Notes: a model not told the origin generated them from the letters alone. Positions 25,510-38,945 are shown, counted from the stretch's first letter. The stretch is 64,000 nt of DNA from Spatholobus suberectus (GCA_004329165.1 CM014729.1:10795019-10859018); one strand, 5' to 3'. Numbers and translations are program-made.

Positions 25510-26205
25510 CACATTGTTCAATATAATTGTTAGTTTTAAATTTTGAATTTTTTAAAAAATTAAAACTAGTTTTAAATTATATAATTTTTAGTTTTAAATT
25601 TATGTAATTTTTCATTTTTAAAATTTTAATATCAAATGTTAAATTCAAACAACATAAATTACTCCCTAAATTTTTAATTCAAACTCGTTTTGTTTAGTGA
25701 TGGGGAGTAGGGAATGACAAAGCGATAATGACAAAGACTTATGGAAATAAAAAGTTGATAGTGGTGTCAATAACGAGAATAAAATAGCAAGTGCAAAGAT
25801 GGTGGCAAAGACAGTCATAGTGACGATGACAACAATCGTAGTAATTGTGGTAGTGGTAATTGTTGTGGTAGTAGTGGCAACAATATCATTAGTTGGCGAT
25901 GAGTGATGGTTGTGGTGGTGGTGATGGCAATTGATTTGTAGTGTCAATTATAATGATGATGATAGTAATGATTAATAATGATGACAATTATAGTGAGTCT
26001 TTCATGAGAAATGGACAATTTAAATGTTATATCTTTACGACTAAAAACTAAAAATCAAAGCTATTTTTTTAATTTTAAAAATAAATTAAAAACATTTTAA
26101 AATTGAGTTAAAAAACAATTCAACTCCATTTTAGTTGAACACATTTTATTTTTAAAGATATATTTTAAAATAAAAATTAAAAACTCGCAACTAACCCGAA
26201 TATAG
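25510..26205. mobile_element. Degenerate element with a GTG/GAT trinucleotide core
   Basis: AT-rich arms (TTAGTTTTAAATTTTGAATT on the left; on the right, read inwards, TTAGTTGCGAGTTTTTAATT) enclose an imperfect trinucleotide array of GTGGTA, GTGGTG and GATGGC type at about 25755-25930. The right arm resembles the left arm of the element at 46039-46692, which has the complementary (ACC/ATC)n core. The two look like members of one family. No clear target duplication survives here. Confidence 0.55.
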
Positions 26206-26786
26206 CATTACGTGTATGTGTTTGCCAATGAAGAGCGCTAGCAACATAATCGCTAACATACTTCTTCTAACACATTCTCTACTATTAGTTAAAATTTATT
26301 GAAAATTCTAGAATTATGAGAGAGACTTATTAAATAAAAAGTGAGACTTACAAAAATGTGTGACTTTGAATAAATTCCAGCCAATAAAGAGTATGCTAAA
26401 AGTTACTTCCTAAATTCCTAATCTTTGGTTTTTTAAGGTTTTTGCATACAAATTAAAAAATATTTAATTTATACAAATTTAGACTAAAATGTCCCTATTT
26501 ATTATTTACAAATTTCTATGAAGGATCTTTTATGCAACCTTTTAATGAGATAGTGCTCATTTTCAATGCAAATTCCACTAAAAATAGTATTAATACTCCA
26601 TTATAATTACATTGTAAAAATCAAAGTTATTAATACTTCATTAAGAAATAGTCTTAATTACTCCACTATTTGTGAGGGTATAATTGAAAAAAAAAATAGA
26701 CAATTATATATTCAAATTCTAAACAACCAAAGTTTTGAAAAATAAAATAAAATGATAAAACAACAAAATATTAGGAATGCAGAGAG
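26206..26786. other. Intergenic, no gene seen
   Basis: AT-rich sequence between two transposon-derived blocks. Nothing was recognised. Confidence 0.5.
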
Positions 26787-26788
26787 TA

Positions 26789-27484
26789 CTACCTCCGTCC
26801 TTATATATAACACCCTTTTAACTAATTCAAAGGAATTAAGAAAGTTGATTAATGCAATTAGTAGCATTAAATTTGTTAACAATTTGTATTATTCCCCCCG
26901 TTTCTTTTTACTTGTTGTTTTTTTAGAATTTTTTTGTTTCTATTTTTTTGTCATTTTTAAAGTTTAAGGTAATATTAATTTGTTTTTGTCAATTATACCC
27001 TTACTTTCTACCTAATTTTTAATTAATTTACACATTTACAACTAATATGTATTTATTGTGAAGTAGAAATAAAAAAAGATACAATAAGAAACTTTAAAAT
27101 TATTTTATGGAAAACAAGATAATTTATTGTATTTCTTGGTTTGTATATAAAAACCTTAAACAACACTTAAAAAGAAACAGGGGGAGTATTTTTAAAAAAT
27201 TACCCTTATAATTATTGGGATTCATCATCTTATTCTTTCTACCAAATTACTTTTTATCTGAGTAATTAATGTGAGTTAGTCATCTTCTTCAATTCTGACC
27301 AGAGAGAGAACGAGTTTATCTACTTAATTTGTAGCACTTCTTGTTTCTTGACTATAAAAGTTGTAAAGTAATTAAAAGTATTTTAGTCAAAAGATAATTA
27401 ATATAATAGACAATTTGAAGAAAGTCTTATAAAAAGAGAGAAGCAAATTTTTCAAAAGAATCTTATATATAAGAACAAAGGTAG
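26789..27484. mobile_element. Stowaway MITE interrupted by a second Stowaway
   Basis: The left terminus CTACCTCCGTCCTTATATAT pairs with the right terminus, whose inward reading is CTACCTTTGTTCTTATATAT. TA dinucleotides flank both ends (26787-26788 and 27485-27486), which together define a Tc1/mariner-derived Stowaway element. Without the nested insertion it would be about 400 bp. It has no coding sequence. Confidence 0.85.
26892..27186. mobile_element. Nested Stowaway MITE, 295 bp
   Basis: TTCCCCCCGTTTCTTTTTAC on the left and, inwards from the right, CTCCCCCTGTTTCTTTTTAA form the inverted repeats. TA flanks both ends (26890-26891 and 27187-27188). It sits inside the larger Stowaway at 26789-27484, so it inserted later. 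Confidence 0.85.
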
Positions 27485-27486
27485 TA

Positions 27487-30400
27487 TATTGCTAGCATTT
27501 CTCTTCTGCCAATATATTGTTTTTTGCGTTAATTTTAGGACGGTTGAGTTTCTGCCAATTGTTAAATAACGTGTGTCTGTCATAATAAATGGTATTATTT
27601 AGAGTCTTTATTTCATCACAAAATCAGTCCCACCAGTGTCGTAAATGCCACTATCCAATAGTAAATTATTCTTCTAGGCAGCAGGTCATTAAAAATTCAA
27701 TGTTTGAAGTTCTAGATTCATTTGCTGTCGCGCTATTAATATTAATAATCACGAACATTTTAAGACCCTGAAGCTGCTTTCTTGTTGGACAGACACGAAC
27801 CATACTGGATTAGGCTATGCCGACAATAGTTTGAGTGATTGGGAATATATTGTAAATTAAAGCATTATTATAACGATTTGGATTTGATTTAGATGGCATT
27901 TGTCATTACAAAATAATTTGTGGCTATGAAAATAATAAAATATAGCACTATTTTAAAACAACTTTCATCACCTTAAGATAAGATGATTTTCTTTCTCTAG
28001 ACAGATGATTAACTTTATATAGTTGACTCCAAGTCTCCAACTAACCCAACTACAAACCTTTATTCTATAGTAAAAACTCATATAGCTCTCGATCGTTACA
28101 GTCAAAATCAAAATAGTATGGTGGATGATGCAAAAATCACATGATTTGTAGAATAATTATACTTAAACTTACATTCACACACAATTAATATATTTCCATG
28201 TCGACCATTTAATAATACTTTGATTTTATAGCAACTCTTTGAATGATGTAAATTATATGTACCTATCGCCTGTAATTTGTGTAAGTATTTTTTTTTCTCT
28301 ACTTTGAATTCTCAAAAAAAGAAAAAAAAAGAAAAATAGAATTCACTTCTAATAGGAATGACATATTTTTCTATCGGCGGTACATCAGAAATTCCTACTA
28401 TATTTATTTTATTATATTTAATTTATGAATGTTATTTACTCTGTCTCTAATTAAGGAAATAAGCATGATTCTAGTTTATCTATATTTTAATTGTTATTGT
28501 TGTATTTGTTGCTAAGTTAAATTGAGGACTTAAAGCATCTAATAGAAGGCCGTAATAACTAAATAAAAGTCTATTTGTTTTATTAATGGGATGGGGCTGA
28601 AATGCGTGTAGGTTTGATCGAAGGAGGGGTTTTTTTTTTTCCTTTGACAAACACCATGCTTTGAGATGTGTATAGCAGTGACAAAAATTAAAAGTTAGTC
28701 CAAATGGACTATAACTAGGTTTCGTGCAGGATGAATCCGGATGCATTTAACAACAATGTTATCTTCAGCACGTGAAAATCTATAGGGTAACCAAAACTAT
28801 CATAAGCATTTAATTTATTATTTTTTGAAAAGCCTATCTTAGGCATTTAATAATCCTTAAAAACATGATGGCTCCATGCAGCTAGAGTGTGAGTTTTTTT
28901 CCTTATCATAGTGAGGAAAAAACAAACAGACTAGTTTTGGAAATGAAATTTTATTATAGAAAGTTTAATTTTAACGACTTCATGTTATTAAAGGTAAGTT
29001 TAGCAAGATGCAATGTGATAATTTATTGCACAAAGGAAATGGAATTGAAAAGAAAGGAAACAGCTATACTATCTTCATAGCTAAAACGGCGTACATGTAT
29101 GAATGAATGTATATGTTCTATGCTGGTTGCAGGAGAAAGTTATTATAAAATGTATGATAAAATCTTAAAAAGGCATTGACCAGAAATTAAATTTTTTTAT
29201 AAGTAGTTTCAACTTTGTTCATACTAGAATTAAGTACTCTTGAATATGTAGCTTCATTTGCTTTTAATCCCTTAACCCATATACTTCCTCTTATTTATTT
29301 ATAGTTTAGTTGTTATACACTGTCATTATAATTTTTTTTATATTATCAATTAATTAAAAATTACTTCAAATGTGACTTTTAAAATAATTATTACAAAAAT
29401 CAATAATCTTATTATATATAGCAATATATGATTGAATGATATGATAGTATAAAAAATATTTATATTGTGAGTACATATTAATTAAATTTATTTATTTATT
29501 TATTTATTATTTTCCCAGGTGTGGAATCTTGAGGGAAAAAAAGCTTGAGTGTAAAATCTGGCCCTATTACTTATTTATATTTGGTTGGAAAACATTATAT
29601 ATGCTCTCCTGTAACGTGATTGGTGAGTAACTTCAGATGATGCTTGTGAGGGAGGAGTTGGCCAGCAAATTTATTGACTCTTCCATGTGCATTTGGCTTA
29701 CTCGTAAATCTTGAGAAAAAGTAATTTGAGAGACTCTATTTTCTTTTTCACGAAACACAATAATTATTTTTTTGTGCTGTAAGTTGATGAAAATTGGACA
29801 ATGGAATTGAAGGATCATCATGATTACAATCCTTAATTACTACTCTAAAATTATGTCTCTTTTTTTTTATGGTCCATAAAATTTTGCCTTCAAGATTATG
29901 AAACTCCTGGCCCCAAGTGGACCCTTGTGAATTATTGGACTAATTGGGTCAATAACAGCAGTTAACACTTATTTGAAGCATCAGGGACTAGTACGTAAAT
30001 CACTCTGATAAAGATGTAATCAACTTCAATTGTTTTTAATCATGAAGAGAGAGAGGCGTAGATAAAGTGATGATGAGCTGCATGGACTGTAAAAGTTAAC
30101 CCCTCTTTTACGCTACAGAGCATAAATTGCTCTTCAGCACAAACAAGAATGTTGATAGAGCAATATAGAACAATAACCCGTCAAAATCATGAAGGAAAAA
30201 TCCTTTTCCCTCCCTAATAATTGACACCCTGAACTTTTTGTTAAATGGGCTCAGCTTTCTGTTTCTAGTCCTAATTGATTTGTTTCTGACCTTTTCCCTC
30301 AATTTGAGGATTGGTGGGCAAACAAATCCACATTGATAATGCATCCATGATAATGTTACAAGGTGTGCACTCCACATAACATGATCTGAGTAGGTGAGTA

Positions 30401-33360
30401 TTGCTTATATTGATACCAACTTCTCTTTCTACAGCAAAAAAATTAAATTTCTTTTTGTCTTTCTATTGAGATGTATTTTCAGAGAAAGCAATTTTTACTA
30501 ACAAAATCAAAATGTAGTGAGGAAAAGCTAAGTTCACATGCAGTGTTTTTACACCTTTTTTAAGTCTACTCAATAATAGCCGTATGCGCGACTCAGTTTC
30601 TGTATAAAGGTTCTACAAGCACTACGTTATAATCCCGGGAACTTGTCCAAACGTGGGGACTCCACAACTAATCTTGGGCGTATTGTCAAATAGAAATGGC
30701 ATGAAGGAATCAATCCCATAACACTTTGAAGGCCTTCCATTTGTCTGTGTTTCCTCCACCTATTATTTTCTCTCCATTTTTTTTTTTGGTATTTTTCCTT
30801 TATACTCAAATAAGTAAGACCTTAAACCTTCGGCTATAACATTTAGATGATAAGTTCCAATAACATGGTTTTATACACTAGTGCTCCGTATAGTCCAGTT
30901 GCCATGCCTCTACCACACAATTCCACTTTAAAGCAAATGTGACTGGATGGATACGATAGATAGTTGCAAAACGCAAGAAACAAAGACACATGCCTTGGTA
31001 TCCTTCCATCAATCACTTGTCCATATTGGGATGTTGTCTCTTATTGAATCTTCTAAGTTCTCACGATAAATTATATATCTAATTAAGTGCCTTTTAATGG
31101 CAGGTGACACTCCAAAGTCCATTGGCCTTTTTGGTAGAAGGAAAAACTATTGGCTTGTCCATCTTATCGTTTTCTGGGTGTCCCTATGTGCCTATGTTTA
31201 GCCCAATGCTATTCATATCTAATGATAAAAAAATTGATTAAATTAATTTAATAGTTCACATTTCTTGAATAGTAATTTGGATCTATATTCTATCATCATG
31301 CATACTGTGACTTCCCAAGTGCCAAGTGGTGTTTTAGTTGAGATCCTAATTATATTCTCACTATCACTTCTACTCTCTTTTTTTCCACACAATCGCTTTT
31401 ATTGAGGAGAGAGTATATATATCTAGCACATGGAGATACCCAGCTCGGGCAAACGGGTGAATCAGATAGCCCGCCCCAACCCGGTATATCTAAGTCACAA
31501 AGCACAATCCGTCATATCTTATCCTATATATACTAATGCTATCAATGGAGGTGATGAAGAGGAATTAATTTCTTTCCGTTCATTTCCCATTATCCCAAAA
31601 CGGCTAAACAAAACCACGTGATAGAAGATTAGAAGCAATGTACAACAATATACATAATATTACAATAAAACAAAAACATTTTCTGGACCCTAGAATTTGA
31701 TACTAGGTAGGCAGTTCCCGTTATATATGAAACAATTCATGACCCTGATCCATCTCTTTGACATTAAAATGGCATCAACATCATTACCAGTTTAGAGAGA
31801 CTTGATACATCAATGATTGTTTTAAATGAAAAATATCTTTGGTTTAACATAGAAAATGCACCCTCAAAAAAAAAAAAAAGTAGAGAAGAGATTTAAAAAA
31901 TATATATGAATTTATGCATTAAGTTAGCTGGCTAATTAAATCACCATTCATATATTCCTTCCCTTCCCCACCTCTCAGTCAATTCAAAAAAGGCTTCAAA
32001 CGTGTAGCAAATTCCAATCTAACCAATTCAAATTGTTTGCTTCATTTCCCACTTGTCAAAAAGATTCCTAATTGATTGATGCTTGATATGTGAAGGAATC
32101 ATGAATCATCAAAAAGAAACCAAACTAAAGTAATTAAGGGGTTGGTGTGAGTTCAATTTTGTTGGCACAGCCTTTCACTAATAGGTGGTAGTGGTAGTTT
32201 ATAGAATATGCATGCTTTTCCTCCCATGAACCATGATTTATTTTCAAAACAATACATCAAGATTTCATGCCTGGAATATATACAGCTAATCTGTTAATTT
32301 TCTACTTGGCCCCTGTCAAAAAGAATGTGCTTTAAACACATTGTTATGTTAAAGAATGCAGATCAAAGGAATAAACATCCACAGGGATCTTCCCCAAATC
32401 TCCTTTAATTCACTAATCATGCACAGGAGTAGGAAACAAGAGGTTTCGTACCAAAAGAAGAGAAAGCTACACCAAAATGGGGAAAAAGAATTCCCATAGT
32501 GGCTGCAAAGTACCACTTAGACAGAGAAAAGTGGGCAAATGGTGGCATGGGGGGCAGGGCTAGTAGACTTGGAAATTGGAATATAAGACGACAATAATGT
32601 ATGTGGTCTGGAACAGGCTCAAATGGGTTGGATCCACCATCACCTTTACTTACCATACTAGCCTTTTGTGTCTTTGTCTACCTTAATATAATGGATCAAG
32701 GCCATAACCTTGCCTCAAAGTTTGTAAAAGCTTTGATTTTAGGCCCCACAAATTTTCTCCTGGGGCTCCACCGTATAACTCTTGATCTTTTATAGTGAAG
32801 CTGGCTGCTATGTACTCTTCTAAAAGGTATTGCTTTAAAATCTCTTACAATTGTTTTTCAAATAGAAAATAGTAGTAAGAGTGTGTGTCATCTTGGAATC
32901 AGGAAAATGTTTAGTTGGGTTTATGTTTGTTGGACGGTTGGACCACTATATTCTTTTGCATCCGACAAAGAAAACAAGATGAGAAACCTATTACTGTCAT
33001 TTTTATTATATATTTGTAATTTGAATATATAAAGCAGCTTGTAAGTCGTCATGGACGACAAGAAGGTGCTTTAGATAGTCCACCTAGCCTGGACCACGAG
33101 CTAGATTGCAAAGATCCCCAGTTTACACAATTATTGTGCATTTAGTTTATAAAGTTAAAATAAAGGAGTGAATATATGAAGGGCCTTTCTTTTGCAACTC
33201 TTTGGGCAAATATATGCAGCTTTTTTTTTGGTTTGTTTAATATGTTGTGTAGTGAAATCTTACATCACAAACATCTTCACCTTTTCTCTGTTTCTTTTCC
33301 TTTGGGTGATTTTGGGATGTGGACTTTCGAAGCATTTTAATTGATCTCTTTTTACTTGTA
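27487..33360. other. Long comparatively repeat-poor intergenic region
   Basis: About 5.9 kb with fewer recognisable transposons than the rest of the window and patches of more balanced base composition (about 29500-33300). None of the open frames (for example 28480-28746, 30108-30377 and 32417-32656, all minus) shows a domain or splice pattern that I can assign. One 183-bp MITE copy lies at about 29304-29486, followed by a (TTTA)n run. I looked for common conserved plant microRNAs by eye and found none. Regulatory DNA or a non-coding RNA gene is possible but unsupported. Confidence 0.4.
29304..29486. mobile_element. 183-bp MITE family copy
   Basis: Inverted arms (TTGTTATACACTGTCATTAT on the left; the complement of ATAAATATTTATATTGTGAG on the right) and a length of about 183 bp match the elements at 43263-43445 and 52865-53047. 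The flanks are TTATTTAT-like, but they lie in a (TTTA)n tract, so the duplication is not informative. Confidence 0.6.
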
Positions 33361-33368
33361 CCATGAAT

Positions 33369-33682
33369 CAAGGACGGATCCAAAAACCTATTAAAGAGGG
33401 GATTGAATTTTTTTTTAATAATAAATATTAAACCAACATTAAATCATAATAGTTAAATACATCATATTATTTAATTAAGTTGTAAATATCGTTCTTTTAA
33501 ATCATAAAATTGATCAACAATTGAATATGTATCAAATTTCAATTATTTTCTCAATATAAATAATTAAACAATCAGTTAAAAAAATCATTTTTGATTAAGT
33601 TATGACAATAAATAATTTTCAAAACGTCAAGGGAGAGGGGGGCACTAAGGCCCTTGCTTGCCCCCCCTTGCATCTATCCCTA
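33369..33682. mobile_element. hAT-type MITE, 314 bp
   Basis: The left end CAAGGACGGATCCAAAAAC and the right end, inwards TAGGGATAGATGCAAGGGGG, are imperfect inverted repeats of the kind seen in plant hAT elements. They are flanked by CCATGAAT (33361-33368) and CCATGAAC (33683-33690), a 7/8 match to an 8-bp target duplication. No coding sequence is present. Confidence 0.7.
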
Positions 33683-34009
33683 CCATGAACAATATTTTTC
33701 ATCATTTTATCATCACAAAATTGAATGTATATACATGTATATAAATTTGACTTATGAATTGGATATTTTTTACTTATAATTAAAAGTGATAAGTGATTAA
33801 AAAGATTAAATATACAGATAAAGATAAAAGCAATATAATTTGAGATGATTGATAAAGAAATTTTTGGGCTAGTTGTATGGATAATGTGTGGAATACACAT
33901 CTAAATGAGAGAAAAGAAAGAATATTGAGAATGTTTAATGAAGAGAAGAATTTCACTCTTCAAGTTATGTATTTTAATTTATAATATAAGAATAGATTGT
34001 CATGCATGT

Positions 34010-35420
34010 CTATGTAAAAAATTTACACTGTAAACCAATCAAAAATCATCATTAAGATGACTTTTAAGGTATTATGCGTGGTCATGCTTGGTTATCAAGT
34101 CTTCGCTTACAGGAGGAAGCACGACGTAAGCATGGTCATGCTTTGGTAGCTATGCACGGTCGTGCTTGCCAAAGCAAGCTGTGCTTCCATTAGCTCCCTA
34201 CTTATTCTAATAGACATTATAAATAGGTGGTGGCAAAATTGGAAGATTATTTTTTTGACCTTTTGACTTTTTGGTGAAAAAGGACTTTCTAGAACATTAG
34301 AGAACTCTCCCTAGACTCGTGTGGATAAAGATTGAAGATCATCCTTCTAGCTAAGGTTTTTCTTTGATTTTTTTTTTATGGATTTTATTGTAATGGATTT
34401 CTCCTTTATTATAATAAGGAACTAATCCTTAGGCTAAGGTTATGGTGTAGCTAATGCTTGAGATACCCTGAACCCTTATTTAACTATTAATCTTAATTCC
34501 TATTTTAATTGAATTGTCTTAGTGTTTCTTATTTCTATTGTTTGGAAATTGATCACTCCTAGCGTGTCTCGATCAATTAACTAACCGATGATCGAATCGT
34601 AATTAATTGGTAGACCTCTAAGGTAATTAGGTTTAGAATGTTGAATAACCAAACTACAAGCTGAACCTTCAAGTGAATTTGTTCACCCTTTTTACACATA
34701 TTTCTTTCTTGGATTAAATCACTATATGATTAACTAGGAATTTAATATTGGAAAGAGTTTTTACAATTCATGAACGAAAATTGTGAATATCTTTGATAGA
34801 GGGAAGTTGACAATTGAATTGGAAAATAATGTTACAATTAAATTAGGGATGCAAGGGAATCAAGGGCATAGGTGAAACCATAATCTTAGGTTTTTATCTC
34901 ATTAAAATCCACTTTTACTTTAAGCAACCTAATTTAGTTCTTGGCAACCAAAACCCCCTTTTAATTGAACAACCTAAACAACACAGATTTCTCCCAAAGG
35001 TACTCTGCATTAGTCCCTTGGTTATGATATCTGGACTCAAGTCCATTGTTACTACTACGATATGGTTCGCTTGCCTTTAAGTGTGTCTAAAGCTCATCAT
35101 TCTCCATCTCCTATATATAAAGAGAAGACCATTAATTGATAGTACATCCAAAAAAATGGACCATTTGTGGGTCTAAGAAAAAAAACTAATCATATGAACC
35201 TAGTGCAAAGCATATGGCCTATGACTTAGTTTAAATTATTTTATTTTATTCTTTATTTATTGCTCCTGGAGCTTCAAGTTATGAGTGTACAAGCTACTTT
35301 GAATTGCTTTACATATCGTATCCACCAAGAATTGTCATCTTGAGGGGAGTTTGTCTATTTTCTCTATGTTTTATTTACTTTTATTAATATTGTTGTTCTT
35401 TTTCTATTTTTTTTTGTGCC
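34010..35420. mobile_element. LTR-retrotransposon-like fragment
   Basis: The sequence contains ordered LTR-like features. There is a TATAAATAGG box at about 34220, a transcribed-region-like stretch with CCTTAGGCTAAGGTTATGG at 34430 and GAGATACCCTGAACCC at 34460, and a leader-like segment near 35000-35090 (TACTCTGCATTAGTCCC, CTACGATATGGTTCGCTTGC). That last segment resembles the region between the 5' LTR and gag in plant Ty3/gypsy elements. No gag-pol frames or paired LTR were seen. Boundaries are approximate. Repeat-library comparison would settle it. Confidence 0.4.
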
Positions 35421-37260
35421 TTTTTCAAATTAAATAAAATTTTATGTTTTTATAAATTAAAAAAATAAAATTTTTTAGTGATAGTCATTTTATATGTACT
35501 TTCTATGAACACCTTATATTTGGGAAATGCCTAAGACACAACATATTCTCATTCCCTATGTTTAAAGAAAAACATAATAAAAAATGTCTCTTTCTTTGAA
35601 TTTTAAACAAAATATAATTAATTCGTTAACTCAAAAAAGTTTTCTACAAAAATTACTATATAACTTTAAGTTCTTCATTTTATTGAAAAATACATAAGAG
35701 AAATGAATAGCTTTTGCTGAGCTAGAAAAAATATTTTCATATTTTTTTCCATCTTCAAAACAATATGTTTCATGTTTAAGTAATGAAGATTCTTTTGCTA
35801 AAAAAATAATAAGTAAAATATCTAAAAATATTCTTCTTATTTTCTTTTAAGGAGTAAAATAAACATTTCAAAAGTTATATAAATTTTGTACATTTAATTA
35901 GAGTTAATTATTATAAGGCAAATGTTGTAGAGTGAAAATACCTTCCATATGTCTAATCGATTCCAGAATCCAAAAATATAGTTTTGAAGACTATTTTCTT
36001 TATATAGTTTTTTTCATTGTTTTTCTAAAACATACTTTGGTGACTATTCTATATTTTTCCATACCTAGTATTTTAGTTCGTCGCTCTTGTTGTAATCCCA
36101 ATTAAGAATAAGATTTATTAAATAAGAAGTCACACTTATATTATTTGATAATTTTGAAAAAAATTTAAATCAATAATAAAAAAATATTTTTAGAAAAGTG
36201 TACTAAAGAATCTATTATTTTTTAATTTGATGCCTAATTTGAATTTCACTTTGATAGTTTGAAAATATATATTCAAACCACAAAACTATGAGAGGAATTG
36301 GGAAAGAAACTATTACTGATATTTCTCAATTAGGAATACTAGTTTTCCCATAATCAAAGATTGGATCATAATAAACCTGTATTTAACCACTATGTATTAA
36401 ATAAATAATATTTGAAGTGATATTTTTAATAGAAGCTTCTATTTTATCAAAATTTTATGGGAGTTAAATTGCTGTACTCTTGCATAAAAATTGTAATTAT
36501 TATTATTATTATTATTTTCTAGTAAAAATCAAGCTAGTAAGTTTTCTATATTTAGTTTGTGATCACTACTTTTATATGAAAGAAACAACAATAACAAATC
36601 AAACCTTATTGTCGGTAAGAGTATGTAAGATAATTTGTGATGTGAAGTACTTTTCTTAATTCTTAAAATCCCAATTTCGAACCTTTTATGAAGAAGAACT
36701 TTTTGTTTTTTGGGGTAAAGAACATTTTTGTTTCTGTTAGACACGCAAGATTGATGCCACCTGATTAAAACATAATTATTATTTTGGTACTCACTACTTT
36801 TTTCTCTCAATTTTACCTATTAATTATTTTTTGTTTTCAGATTGAGATAAAAATCCGCCCGAATTCAATCTCTCGTTAATTAGGATTAATCTCAATTTAG
36901 GATGTATTTAGATAAAATATTTTAAAAATAATTATAAAATATTTTTTATTAATCTTGATTTTTGAAAAAATACTACAATATTTTTAAACTTTATTTTTTC
37001 TTTGAAAGAGAACCTTATTTAATTATTATAATTTTAAAAAATAATTGAAAACAATTTTTCTTAGACATTAAACACGAACAAACAAATTCTTCATAAACCA
37101 ATTATTATTGAAGAAGGTAAAATGTTTATCTAAATATATCACCATTAGAATCAGATGTGAGACGATAGAGTATTGCATGTCATGATGTCATCCAATTTAG
37201 AAATTTTATTGAGGCTATCAAAGGTTTAGTTAACCAGCGGTTTAATTGGTTTGGATTAAG
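35421..37260. other. AT-rich intergenic, no gene seen
   Basis: Very AT-rich sequence with a short (ATT)n tract at about 36497-36516. The minus-strand open frame at 36529-36810 has no recognisable domain. Confidence 0.5.
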
Positions 37261-37262
37261 GT

Positions 37263-37432
37263 TTTGTTTAGATAAATTTTTTAATAAATATAAAAAAAGA
37301 AAAAAAAATTCTTACATAAGTTAAAATTAATTTATATATAAGTTAATTTGTAAAAGTTGTCTTATTTAACTTCTTCAAAAAATTAATTTTAATTTATATT
37401 TATAAAAAAGTTTATCTAAAGATGACTTAAGC
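37263..37432. mobile_element. Small TIR element (MITE)
   Basis: AAGGTTTTGTTTAGATAAAT on the left pairs with the complement of TTTATCTAAAGATGACTTAA on the right, and both arms continue with TTTTATAAATAT-like sequence. It is about 170 bp and AT-rich, with no coding capacity. Confidence 0.5.
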
Positions 37433-37892
37433 TTAAGATTGAGTCTTAAGAATAAACAGTGTTCTCTTAGGATTACATCTTTATATGAATTGTTTTTTAT
37501 TAATTAAGTTGCGTAATATTTTATTAAACGTTTAAATTTTTATTTTTCAAATATTATTACTTAAATTTATTTTAAATTTTAAATATTTGTAATACTCTAT
37601 TAAATTAAGGACACCTTTTCTTTAAAGCAGCACTTTCCAACACTTTAGTTGATATAGTACTACTATATTAAAAATCACTCAATTTATTTGAAGGAACAGT
37701 TTCCAACACTGATATTTGTACGCCCTGAACGGGTCTTCTTGATATTGATTATCGATCATCAAAACCCGCTGTTGTACTATCCTGAGTGATCAATTAGCAA
37801 GTAGCAACTGGGGTTCTAGAATGAGTACTTCCTTTCATAGCGAAGAAAGAGGATAGAAAAATACGGAAAAACATTAAAATTACTGTGTTTCA

Positions 37893-38452
37893 CTAGTTTG
37901 ATAGCGTAGAAAAGTAACAAAATTTTAAAAAAATACACGGAGCCTATCGATAAAAATTTCTTTATAATTAAGCAAAAAAATTCATAAAAGTTATTGTATT
38001 CTGTATCTGCTTTTTATAAAAATGATCTGTGTAAATTGATTTACAACAGACAATTAAGCAAAAAAATACATAAAAGTTATTGTATTCTGTATCTGCTTTT
38101 CATAAAAATGGCTTGTGTAAATTAATTTACAACAGACAGTAAAATCGATTTGTAATCCTTTTTTTTTTTATTCACGTTTTGTTTATTTCAAACTTTTATT
38201 ATATAATAATATTATTAATAATAAAAATAAAAATTATTAATAAAAATAAAAATAATATTAATAATAAAAATTCATAATAATAATAATTGAAATAAAAAAT
38301 AACCTAAAAAAGTTAATTTTTTCTTAATTTTTTTTTGTTTCTCTTTAACCAAACAACCTTAATTTTTACTATATTTTTTTACCTATTTTTCTTTTTTCTT
38401 TTCTCATTTTTTCCCTTCTTTTTTCTCTATTTCTTTTCGCTTCACCAAACAT
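37893..38452. mobile_element. TIR element, copy A of a local family
   Basis: The left end (AGTTTGATAGCGTAGAAAAG) and the inward right end (TGTTTGGTGAAGCGAAAAGA) form an imperfect inverted repeat. Much of the interior matches the element at 42087-42537 in the same order: a GTGACAAAAT-like block, a (TAA/AAT)n stretch, then AAAGTTAATTTTTTCTTA, TTTGTTTCTCTTTAACCAAA and a pyrimidine tract. The spurious open frame at 38335-38562 lies in the pyrimidine tract and its 3' flank. Confidence 0.6.
37967..38138. repeat. Tandem duplication, two 86-bp units
   Basis: The unit beginning ATTAAGCAAAAAAATTCATA (37967-38052) is repeated directly at 38053-38138 with only a few substitutions. Both units end in TTTACAACAGACA. 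The duplication lies inside TIR element copy A and is not present in copy B. Confidence 0.85.
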
Positions 38453-38720
38453 ACTCTCATGTGGTAATGGCGCTGTTGGCTCATACATTTGTGGAAGTTC
38501 TTGTAGGACCATGCAGGCTCTGGAAACTTGGTCTCGTCATATTTATATTTTTTAATAATTAAGTGTGTAATAGTAGGAATTTTTTTAACCTAATCGATAA
38601 TATTTTATATAATATAATAATTTATTTATATTAACATTTTTTCATGTATTGCACAAGTAAACTTTAAATTTAAATAAAAGTATATATATAATTAAAAATG
38701 AAATTTACTGATATACATCC

Positions 38721-38945
38721 ACTTGTTTTTTTAGATAAAATATTTTAGCAAGTTACATCATTAGTATATTTTAAGATAATCTAATTATAACTTGCTAACA
38801 CACTCTAACTAAAAAATTAGTGAGTGTACCAACTTGTTTTTTAGTTAGAGTACATTAGTAAGTTACACTGTATGTGTATTTTAAGATAATATTTAGTTAT
38901 AACTTGCCAACGTACTCCAACTAAAAATTAAGTGGGTGTACATTA
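38721..38945. repeat. Tandem duplication, units of about 111 bp
   Basis: ACTTGTTTTTTTAGATAAAA at 38721 and ACTTGTTTTTTAGTTAGAGT at 38832 start two similar units. Each continues with AAGTTACA, TATTTTAAGATAAT, TATAACTTGC and a CTCTAACTAAAAA-like end. The arms are partly complementary (TTAGTTAGAGT against ACTCTAACTAA), so each unit may itself be a small foldback element. Confidence 0.7.

Noticed and set aside
25666..25947. Histidine/threonine-rich minus-strand open frame
   Set aside because: Triplet-repeat artefact inside a degenerate element.
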